From assembly GCF_041381155.1 (NCBI RefSeq), contig NC_091139.1, forward strand, positions 10,912,383 through 10,976,382: a stretch of 64,000 bases of DNA, read 5' to 3'. The translations under genes were made by a program, and so were the position numbers. This DNA comes from Argopecten irradians (Eukaryota > Mollusca > Bivalvia > Pectinida > Pectinidae). Shown here in pieces: positions 9,488 through 21,300 of the stretch (its first letter is position 1; the number at the start of each line of letters is the position of its first letter). The notes beneath the pieces are model-generated. The model did not search any database. It was given only the letters and a program-made list of their open reading frames with translations, and was not told the origin of the DNA.

Positions 9488-12004
9488 ATGGACTTGGAAC
9501 AAACACAAGCGCTAGACTTCGGTGGCGATTTTGATGATGAAGATGAGACTGATGACGAAGAAGCTGTCAAACAACCAGTAAAAATAATTTACTTTATTAA
9601 GATTTAAATAATTTTGAAACAGACAAAATAATGTTTGTTGTGTCGGTGAATTTTGGTTGGCGAGGTAATGCCTCCATGCCATTAAAAAAAAATTTTGATT
9701 TAATTAGGTATGTAGTTAAGTTTGTGAGTTTGTCAATGTGCAGTTAAATTATTATATATTAAATATACAGAATCAGATATTAATTGATGTTTCCACAGTA
9801 CTAGTAAAATTATATTGTGAACTGAATGTTACATATAACATGGTGGGTACAGGCCTTGAAAAGTCCTTGAATTTACGTGTTATCCTTGGAAGTCCTTAAA
9901 TAAAGAGTTTGGCCTTGAAAAGTCCTTAAATTTATAACCAAGCAGCCATGAAAAGTCCTTGAAAAAATACATTTATTGTAAAATGACATTTGATTCCTCA
10001 TTCAAAATTTGTATGATAGCGTTAAACTAACATGAAATTTTATCAAACTGGCCATGTTCTCGTTCTGATTTAGACAATTCCAGAACTTCATTTAATCACC
10101 TGTTTCTTCATTCATAATTAATCTGATTAAATCATTAGTGATAGTAAATGATGTTCCAGAAGTTATAGCCGACAGAACATTTGATCAATGGGACTTTGAA
10201 AATGACAAAAAAATGCCTTGAAAAGTCTATGATTTTATTTATTTATTTATTTTTTTTTTAATTTCTGTATATATGAACCATGTAATTATAGTATCCATTA
10301 CTAACAATTTTCATCAAAATAGAATTAAATTGGTTTGCACAATATAGTAGAGTATATATGATTTTTTTCTTTTTCTCTTGTAGGTTGCACACTTAAAAGT
10401 GAAGGGCCAAAAAGAATTTAAAGAAAAGGTGTTCGAAATTTATGAAGGTAAAGATAAATATAATGAAATTGATTAGAACTGAAAATAAGTAAAGAAAAAA
10501 AATAATGAAATTTTCTGAAAATAGGAAAGATTTTATTGTTCGGTTTTGACAATCTTGAAAAGGAGCATTAGAAACATTTGATTGTTGAAAATGATATTGT
10601 AAAAATTGTTAATGGTATTTGTTTTGACAGGTGACAACATTATAGGCCGACATGAGATTGACTGCAGTGTCTGGATTCCTCTCAAGGTGGGTATATACAA
10701 CCCAGTTAATTATCAACTTTCTCTTTAATTCTATAATTTACATTATTTACATTCTATAAAGGTAGATAATTCAGTGTGAAAATCAGTTTCATGAATATTT
10801 TTCAGATTTGCATAAAATGTGTGTATTATCTATACCAGATTAACAGGAACAAAACAATATTGATCTTTAAGTTTAATGAGTCAGTTTTATATGTATACAT
10901 AAAATATGTATATCAAATATATTTTATGTAGAAGAAAAAGTGTAAAGAATGTAACTTTAAAATCAGAATATAAATAAAGGTTATATGAACAGATAGTAAA
11001 GATCATTGATATTTATGATTATTCATACAAAATGTTCCAGGCGCTGTCCCGAGAACATGCCTGTATAGAAGTTAAAGGAGATACACACTTCATCTATGAC
11101 AAGGGCAGTAGGAACAAAACCAGAAGGGGAAAGGTAAGATATAATTCATGACAAGGGCAGTAGGAACAAAACCAGAAGGAGAAAGGTAAGATATAATTCA
11201 TGACAAGGGCAGTAGGAACAAAACCAGAAAGGGAAAGGTAAGATATAATTCATGAATAGGGGCAAGTAGGAAACAGGTAATATAAAACCATGAGGAAAGG
11301 GAAAATGGTGAGATTATTAATTCATGACAAGGGCAGTAGGAACAAAACCAGAAGGGGAAAGGTAAGATATAATTCATGACAAGGGCAGTAGGAACAAAAC
11401 CAGAAAGGGAAAGGTAAGAATATATAATTCATGACAAGGGCAGTAGGAACAAAACCAGAAAGGGAAAGGTAAGATATAATTCATGACAAGGACTGTAGGA
11501 ACAAAACCAGAAGGGGAAAGGTAAGATATAATTCATGACAAGGGCAGTAGGAACAAAACCAGAAGGGGAAAGGTAAGATATAATTCATGACAAGGGCAGT
11601 AGGAACAAAACCAGAAAGGGAAAGGTAAGATATAATTCATGACAAGGGCAGTAGGAACAAAACCAGAAGGGGAAAGGTAAGATATAATTCATGACAAGGG
11701 CAGTAGGAACAAAACCAGAAAGGGAAAAGTAAGATACAATCTATGACAAGGACTGTAGGAACAAAACCAGAAGGAGGAAGGTAAGATACAACTCCACACA
11801 GTTATAAAGGTCATCCCTTTACAGCTAAGTTTTGTACAAAATAAATTTACATATATTTATATTTCTTTAATCTGTCATGAGAATAAGAAATCTTGTCTGA
11901 TTGGATTACAGGCAGTGCTGAAACCCGATGTAAGATACGAGTTAACCAATAACACCAGTGTTACATTCGGGGATGTGGAGGCGGTGTACTACATTGGAGA
12001 TCAG
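9488..12004 (+). CDS. MDC1: MDC1 N-terminal dimerisation motif and FHA domain (five exons)
   Basis: Residues 1-30 read MDLEQTQALDF followed by an acidic tail; human MDC1 begins MEDTQAIDWD, where phospho-Thr4 binds the FHA domain of a partner molecule. The FHA domain follows: AHLKVKGQ, then IIGRHEIDCSV, ALSREHACIEV, YDKGSRNKT and VTFGDVEAVYYIGDQ. The GR arginine falls at residue 58, the position of the human phospho-threonine-binding Arg58, and SREHA plus GSRNKT are the other FHA loop signatures. All junctions through these exons are in frame. The fourth exon (11041-11133) is followed directly by tandem copies of its own 3' end and donor. Confidence 0.88.
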
Positions 12005-12349
12005 GTAGCTGTCTGTCTGTTATAGTTGGATTGATTGAAACTTCTATTATAACAAGAATAAATGCTTCATTGGAAATCCGATACTTTTATAGTTGGATTG
12101 ATTGAAACTTCTATTATAATAAAAATAAATGCTTCATTAGAAATCCGATACTTTTATCATCTATCTGAGAAAGTTCTAATCTATTATAATAAACACTACA
12201 TAGGATATCAGATAGCTTTATATTCTCTCACAGACCAGTTCAATAGAATAGATGTATGGAGTTTTTATCAATTTTCACTTCGCAAAATGTTACTTATTTA
12301 TTTTACCGCATTTTATATTGGAACATTGTAAATAATTGGCATGTTTGGT

Positions 12350-12384
<35 letters not shown>

Positions 12385-15300
12385 TACAAGTTAGCCTCTT
12401 GATAGCAATTCTAGTGCTGAAACTGTTCAAGATCACATCAGAATAAGCAAATTTATAGCATAAATAATGATGGATGAGAGGGTTGATTATTGTAAAAAAA
12501 AATGTTTTATTCTTAGATAAATGACGATGGATCAGAGACCGGCTCGGAGACCTTCCAGGACCGCTCCTGTGGATGATGAGGATATTGAGGCTGCCAAGGC
12601 AGAGGCTACAGTACTGGTGACAGAGGAGGAGGAAGAGTATGAGAGTGATGCTAGCATCGACCTTCTACAACCAACACAGGTCAGCTCTCAATATCAATGA
12701 TTAGGCCAAAACAAAAAATATGTCTGTTTATGGTTACATTGGCAAAAAAATAGGGGTTGGTCGGTCGGAGAGAATTTTTTTTTAGTGTCTTTCACTCTAA
12801 AATATAGGCCGAAACCGGAGACTGATTATCGAAATCCTGACTTTTATTTTTGTTTTCGTAGAAAAGTGAGGGGAAAACATTACTGTTGGGGGGGGGGCAG
12901 GGGTATTTTAAAAAAAATTAGGGTCGGTCGGGTAACCCTAAACAGACATATTATTTTTTTTGGCTTTATTAAAGTTTTCTTTATAGATCGAAAGTGGGAT
13001 ATGGTTTCATTTTTATGCCCCAACCATGAAAAGGGAGCTTCATTTGTAATCATTATTTCTGTTTTTATATGAAATGGACATTGAGGCTCTCAGGCTGCAT
13101 CCATTTATCATTCATCATTTATTGTATGTACTGTAACCCTTGGGTTTGGTCCTGTCCATCTTTGATATATGGAGTAGAGACAGAAAAATATATATGTCTT
13201 ACAGACATTTCAAGCTATTCTATTTCCATCATCAAAATATTTTGAAGAATATTTTTTCAAATGGTTGTATTACTACAGAAATACATATTTTTAGCGCAAC
13301 AATTCTTGCACGAAAAGCACTTTAAATACAATACCACTAAAATTTGATAATGGACATGATATATGCTACTTCCTCTATTCATTTACTTTTGTTTTTTCAA
13401 CAGGCCTACCATGGAACAAAGACACTCAACATGGCACCAGATTCAGATGATGAAGGTATTGAAATTATTTACAAAGTTACAAACTATTTAGAATATGACA
13501 TACTGTAGTTTTTGTGGGGATGAAAATTTTTTGATTGCACAGAACTTAAATAGTTGCGAAAAAAATTTGTCTGCAAGATAATAAGTAATAGGTTAATGAT
13601 ATGTACAATGTAAATGTACTGTACCCTTTTTATACTAAGCATGAGCTCAAAATTTGGAATTGTTGATATTTGAGAATTTTTTTCATAACTGGCTTCCAAG
13701 GTAACCTATAACTTTATCTGTAATGATTAGTTTGTGATCCTAATGTCTAATGTAAGTAATTATATCTTGTATACAGATAAACACCAACCAAAAACCTAAT
13801 GTAACCGTTCAGGACACACCATTCCAACCAAAACAGACTCGAGCTGTAGATAACACAGGTAAGGCTATGATATTTACATATTTCTTAGAATATACAGCCT
13901 TGATGGTCAGTATTTTGAAGTTCATTAAGCAATGAAATTTCTGTAAATGAATTTTTTTGATAGAAATTGATGTAAATTCATTTTTTGATAGAAATTGAAA
14001 AGGAGTTACCAATAATTTGAAAATGCATGATTCTTGCTAGATGATTTTCTTAATTGTCTAGAAGTATTCGTTTATATGATTTTTGTATTGAAAGAAATTT
14101 TCATATGATAGAAGAAAGACATTAAAGATGCTCCACCGCCGACAGAGCATAAATGATGTTAACCATTTGAACAATAATTTTGGTGTTTAATCGTGTATAT
14201 ATATGCCTAATTAACACAAAAAATAATATAAAATAATTTATTTCGCCTTTTGATCCATGCGCAATCAGTACTTCATTCCATATAGGATATAGTGTCACGG
14301 AATTTTTTTCGGGATGCAATTAATTATTTTTCATATTTTTTAACTTGTAGTAAAAATATATAAGCTCAAAACTTTTCAATGGTGGGAATGGTGTAAAGTA
14401 AGTAACTTTTGTAACTGGAGAAAAATACTAAATCGTCTGCTCCTGTTTTTAGCTCACCTGGCCCGAAGGGCCCGGTGAGCTTATGTCATGGCGCGGCGTC
14501 CGTCGTCCGTCGTCCGTCGTCCGTCGTCCGTCCGTCCGTCCGTCCGTCCGTCAACATTTCCTTCTTAAATTGCTACTAGTCATAGAGTTCTGGATGGATT
14601 GTAACCAAATTTGGCCACAAACATCCTTGGGATTGGAAGGGGAACAGAACTTGTATTAAATTTTGGCTCTGACCCCCTGGGGGCTAGGAGGGGCGGGGGC
14701 CCAATAGGGGAAATAGAGGTAAAATTCTATAAATCGCTACTTGTCCTTGAGTTCTGCATGGATTGTAACCAAATTTGGCCAGAAACATCCTTGGGGGAAG
14801 GGGAACAAGAACTTGTATAAATTTTGGCTCTGACCCCAAGGGGGCAAGAGGGCGGGGGCCCAATAGGGGAAATAGAGGTAAATCCTATAAATCGCTACTT
14901 GTCCTAGAGTTCTGCATGGATTGTAACCAAATTTTGCCAGAAACATCCTTGGGGGGGAAGGGGAACAGAACTTGTATAAATTTTGGCTCTGACCCCTCGG
15001 GGGCAGGAGGGGCGGGGCCCCCAATAGGGGAAATGGAGGTAAATCCTATAAATCGCTACTTGTCCTAGAGTTCTGCATGGATTGTAACCAAATTTGGCCA
15101 GAAACATTTTGGGGGAAGGGGACCAGAACTTGTATAAATTTTGGCTCTGACCCCTCGGGGGCAGGAGGGGCGGGGCCCAATAGGGGAAATAGAGGTAAAT
15201 TCTATAAATCGCTACTTGTCCTAGAGTTCTGCATGGATTGTAACCAAATTTGGCCAGAAACATCCTTGGGGGAAGGGGGAACAGAACTTGTATAAATTTT

Positions 15301-18300
15301 GGCTCTGACCCCCGGGGGGGGCAGGAGGGGCGGGGCCAATAGGGGAAAATAGAGGTAAATTCTATAAATCGCTACTTGTCCTAGAGTTCTGCATGGATTG
15401 TAAACCAAATTTGGCCAGAAACATCCTTGGGGGAAGGGGAGGAACAGAACTTGTATAAATTTTGGCTCTGACCCCTCGGGGGCAGGAGGGGCGAGGGCCA
15501 ATAGGGGAAATGGGAGGTAAATTCTATAAAATCGCTACTTGTCCTAGAGTTCTGCATGGATTGTAACCAAATTTGGCCAGAAAACATCCTTGGGGGAAGG
15601 GGAACAGAACTTGTATATAATTTTGGCTCTGACCCCAAGGGGGCAGGAGGGGCGGGGGCCCAATAGGGGAAATAGAGGTAAATTCTATAAATCGCTACTT
15701 GTCCTACAGTTCTGCATGGATTGTAACCAAATTTGGCCAGAAACATCCTTGGGGGAAGGGGACCAGAACTTGTTATATAAATTTTGGCTCTGACCCCCGG
15801 GGGCAGGAGGGGCGGGGCCAATCCCAATAGGGGAAATAGAGGTAAATTCTATAAATTGCTACTTGTCCTAGAGTTCTGCATGGATTGTAACCAAATTTGG
15901 CCAGAAACATCCTTGGGGGAAGGGGACCAGAACTTGTATAAATTTTGGCTCTGACCCCCCGGGGGGCAGGAGGGGCGGGGGCCCGTTAAGGGAAATAGAG
16001 GTAAATCCTAAAAATCGCTACTTGTCCTAGAGTTCTGCATTTAATTGTACCACCCAATTTGGCCAGAAACATCCTTGGGGTTAACAGAATTCGTATAAAT
16101 TTTTGGCTTTTGACCCCTAGAGCAGTGGGGCTCAATACGGGAATTAGAGGTTAATCGCATACAAATTCCTTTCAGAAAATAAACAATGAACTTGTATTTC
16201 AGAACATTACTTGGCTTATTACCAACCAGAAGGCGTGAGCGATACAGGCCCTCTGGGGCCATCTTGTTTTATAGTGAAAAAAAATACCATTTGTCAGCAG
16301 GGTGGAGCATCTTTTAATAAGTTTTGCACAGAATTGTAAATGTGCATGATATTAAATTTGTGATATTGATTTTACAGCTGTGGCCACACTAGTATTACCA
16401 GAATCAGATACTGATGATGATGAGGACGACAGGAGGAAGGCCAGAGCACTACAGAGTCTACAAACACAAGTTGTGGCAGGTAACCAGGAATTAATATGTA
16501 CATTGTATAAAACACCCATTCAGCTATGATACATCTATCTGCTGTTGAGCAGACTCCCAAAAACTAGGCAGTTATTTTCTGTTCTGTAAAAACAATGCAG
16601 CTACAGCCTATAGAAAGGTTTCAATATATTAATAACAATGCTATTGTAATCTACATTTCAAATACATGTACTATTTAATTGATTTGGAGATTGCAGATGT
16701 ATCCATTTATCATAATTGCAAATTTATCTGTCAGCATAGCGTAGTATCTCAGTGATGGTAACTAATCAATCTCATCATGCAGTTAATTAATCAATGACAA
16801 TCAGGGTTTGAAATTAACACTCGCCAACTGGCCAAATGCGAGTTGATTTTTGATTTGGCGAGTTGAAAAATATTGTACTTGCAATTTTTGGCGAGCGGAT
16901 GCATCAGTTGTTATTCTCAATATATAGACAGTCAGAGAATCAGACATGATACTTTAATCATATTAACTAGTTTTCATTTGCATAAAGTGACACATTCTGA
17001 AAATAAACCATTGCTACACTACATTACAGTGACACTAAAAATGTTCAATATTTATTGTTACCTACAATAAATGAACATAATAAATGTCAACAAATTTGGT
17101 TCCTTTTAATTTGATCTTCATTTTTAATTTTCAAAGCAGCAAGCATTTCTGATTTGGCGAGTTGAAATTTTACGAACTTGCCGAAAATGGATAGTGGCTT
17201 AAAAAATTAAATTCTACCCCTGTCAATGGCTAATCTATCTGCCATAATTGTTATACAAAAAAAATTAATAGGTAATCATTCATTCATTTGTTTATAACCC
17301 CCCCCCCCCCCTGCCACAGAATGTGGAGGGAGTATTTTAGTGTTAGCAATATCTGTCCTAACCCACTTGGACACATTGAGGTGGGAGCATCTCTATCTTA
17401 CAGACATTTCACGTTACAAATTCTTTTCTTTTCTTTTTTTTTTTTGGGGGGGGGGGGGGGGGTCTGAAATGCTCTCATCAGAGATGATTTTATCATTATC
17501 TATGGATATGGAGAGTCTTATATAAACTGTTATTTGTTGGTTTACAGACAGCCAGGAAGTTGATGATGATGAAGAAGAAGAAAGAGAAGAAAACAACAAT
17601 GTTGCTCCAGCTTTATTCGGCGCCACTCAGGCTTACGTCCTGGAGAGTGGAACAGATGATGGTAATCAGTCTTTCAGTGTCCCTGTACTGGTCTTAGATT
17701 GATGGCTTTCTCTGGATAATCCATCTTTCCCTAACCACCTCAACTTGGCCTACCGTATTCGACCCTATAAGCGCCCCTCCCCATTTTTGAGGCCTTGATT
17801 TCAATTGCCCAGGCATAAATAAACACCTAAAACTGTATAGATTTGCAATCATTTTGTCTTTTTAGCACTTTTTCAATTTTTAAACGCCCTGGGCGCTTAT
17901 TGGGTCGAATATGTTATCTTGAAATGACCATAATTGATAGTAAGGCATAAAACAGAAATGATTTATTTGAAACCAAAATTAAATTGTTTCAATTTCTACA
18001 TATTTTATTAACAAACATACTACCAAGTATGTTAGCTCTCTAAGACTGTCCTTGACTAATGTTTTCCTCATATCCAGGAATATGTGCAAGGAATGCTGTT
18101 TTCTTTATTATTCAGAGAAAATTCCTTTTATGGGCCCAAAGACTTTACAAGTAATCTGCTTGCTTATATGTTGTTAAATTCTCCAATTTTATCAGAAATA
18201 TCAATTTTAGAAACTAATTTTACACAGATTGTACATTAAGATCCCACCATGACATTTTTGCAACAATAAAATGTTGTTCACATTCATGTTGGTTTTAAAG

Positions 18301-21300
18301 CAGGACACACAAAAGGAATACCCTTAATATTTTATCTTCCAGATGCTACCGACGAAGAGAATGCAAGGAACGCTTCACCAGCCATTTTCACAGCAGAAAC
18401 ACAAGCATTTGGAGAAGAATGGTAAGAGCTGAGATAACTACAATTTTTCTCATACAGAAAAGGAATTGGATAAATAACATCCATGTGCCTCAGGATTTTT
18501 TTCATGAAGTCAACCAAATAGACTCGTTTCTTTATGTCATTATTTTAGTGAGTAATGGTAGAGATATTCAATATATATCTAAATATTTTTGTACCTGACG
18601 GTTACTGGAGGGTGCGAGAGGTATTAATTTATGTTTGCTATCTGACATGTTCATTTCTGCAATCGCAACAAACATTATATGTTTTTCCACAAACTTTGAT
18701 AATTTAATGACTTTTAACATTCAAAAGCCTCGAGGACATGATCAAATTTAGTCACAACTTTATTGGTAAACTGATTTTCTTCAAGTTATTAATAATTACA
18801 AAAGCCTAATTAATTGGGACTTGTCCAGGTTTTATCGCCACTTTTGATGGATGTATTAGACGGAGTTATGACCCCTAAATCTATCATTGGTCAAACGATA
18901 TTAGAAATTTTCACAACTTACTATGAAGTATACCACCAGGGAAAAACGTCACATGAATTCAGCAGTTTTTCTTGATTATTTAGTTTGTTAAATAAAAATA
19001 AGTTGTATTTCTGACATTTGTAAGATTATTTAAATGTATAAATTGACTTCCTATCAAAGCATTCAGACAGAATTTTGAGAAGTCATATAAAGCAGGATTT
19101 CATCAATCAAAATTATTTAGTTATGAAAAAACAATACCTTTTTTGTAGCGAAGACAAGAAGGATGAAGAAGATGACCAGCCAGTTCTAACCATGGTGGCA
19201 GATAGTGAGGACGACACCGATGGAGTAAGCATCTTGGTAGTTAAATCATACAAGTAGAAGCGTGTTTCAATAATTATTCTTGTTTTATATTGTTTTAATA
19301 TTGAACATTTTTGGATGTCAATCAAACTTGATAAGGATCATATCGTCATCATTGTGTGTTGCATATTCAATGTATTTAATAATTTTAGCTTAAAGATGCT
19401 CCACCACCGACAGGGCATAAACGATACTCACCATTTAAAGAATAATTGGTGTTATCATGTATATATATGTCTAATTAACCCAAAAAATGATATAAACTAA
19501 TTTCTTTTGCCTTTGGTGCATGCACAATCAGTACTTCACTCCATATAGGACTTAGTGCCAGGTATTTTTTTTCTATCTCGAACTAAAATTAGAAGCTCAA
19601 ACTTTTCAATGGTGGTTATGGTGTAAAGTAAGTAACTTTAGTAACTGAAGAAAAATACAAACTCGTCTGCTCCTGTTTTTGATAGAGAAAACATACCATT
19701 TGTCAGCTGTGGAGCATCTTTAAATATAGAATATGATACAAAAAGTCATATAAATAAGGTAGATACAAGTATCTGTTGTTAAAATCTTACCAGGGGGGGG
19801 TCTTATTTGGGGTGAAATACGGTATAGAAGGAGTGTTTTGTACCTAATTTTACAAAGATTTATAATACAGGTTTTATTTAGTAGTGATAAACTTTGCATT
19901 TGATACAGACTCATTATGTAAACATTTTGCTTTTTGACCATGGATGATTATTTTTCAGGAAGATGAGAAGGCATCTCTTATGGATGCTGATACAGATCAG
20001 GAAGAAGATGTCAGCCACATCTTTGCTGCATCCACACTGGCTTGTGACATGGCCGAGATAGAGGATGAATCTAGAGACAGCAAGGATGAAACAGGTGGTG
20101 ATGATGATGTGGCCACACAGATGGTAAACGATGAAGATGAAGGGGAGGCTACTCAAGTTGTTGGGGAGGAAGGAGACTCGGAAAACATGGCTACACAATG
20201 TGTTGATGATGCAACCGTGGCTGTGGCTGTCGATGATGCAACAGTAGCTGTGGCTGTCAATGACCCAACAGTAGCGGTTACAGAAGAGGCAACTGTACAG
20301 GTTAAAGAGGAGGCCACATTGGCTATCACAGAAGATGCCACAGTGGCTGTTGCAGAAGAGGCCACACAGATGGTCACTGACGATTCAACAGCTGTTATAA
20401 CCGAGGATGCCACAGTGGCAGTTACAAATGATGCCACAATGGCTGTCACAGATGATGCCACTGTGGCTGTTGCAGAGGATGCCACTCAGATGGTCACAGA
20501 GGATGAGACAATTGCTGTTGCTACGGATGCTACAATGGCAGTTACAGAAGATGCCACAATTGCGGTCACAGAAGATGCCACAATGGCTGTCAATGAGGAT
20601 GCCACTATGGCTGAAACAGATGATGCCACTCAGATGGTCACAGAAGATGAGACAGATGCTGTTGTTCAGGATTCTACAATGGCAGTTACAGAAAATGCCA
20701 CATTGGCGGTCACAGAAGATGCCACAATGGCGGTCACAGAGGAAGCAACACAGATGGTAAACATTGAAAACGTTGAAAATGAGACCACACAAGTCATAGA
20801 AGATTTCTCGGAAACATCCAATAAAAGAGAGAGTACTAAAGGAAAACCCGGAAGGAAAAGTAAGGCTATGGAAGCCACAGCTACAACAGATGAGTGTGAT
20901 CCTACACAAGTTGCCGAAGACATTAACATTCCAGAGGACACGCCAAGTGAAAATAAGGGCAGGACAAGCAGAAAAGGTAGACAAAGTAAAGTAAATGCCA
21001 AAAGAGAGGAATGTGAGCCTACACTAGTTGCAGAAGATATTAACATTCCAGAGGACGCACCAGGTGAAAATAAGGGCAGAAGAGGAAGACAAAGTAAAGT
21101 CAATGCCAAAAGAGAGGAATGTGAGCCTACACTAGTTGCAGAAGATATTAACATTCCAGAGGACGCACCAGGTGAAAATAAGGCCAGGACAAGCAGAAGA
21201 GGAAGACAAAGTAAAGTCAATGCCAAAAGAGAGGAATGTGAGCCTACACTAGTTGCAGAAGATATTAACATTCCAGAGGACGCACCAGGTGAAAATAAGG

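Noticed and set aside
12785-13072. Open frame of 95 residues
   Set aside because: Lies across the right end of a TIR MITE whose sibling is at 63507-63732; it includes a G-run and ends in AT-rich intron.
14611-15827. Several frames on both strands with repeated FGYNPCRTLGQV or MDCNQIWPE motifs
   Set aside because: Translations of the 160-bp repeat units in family B; no consistent gene structure, and indels between units shift frames.
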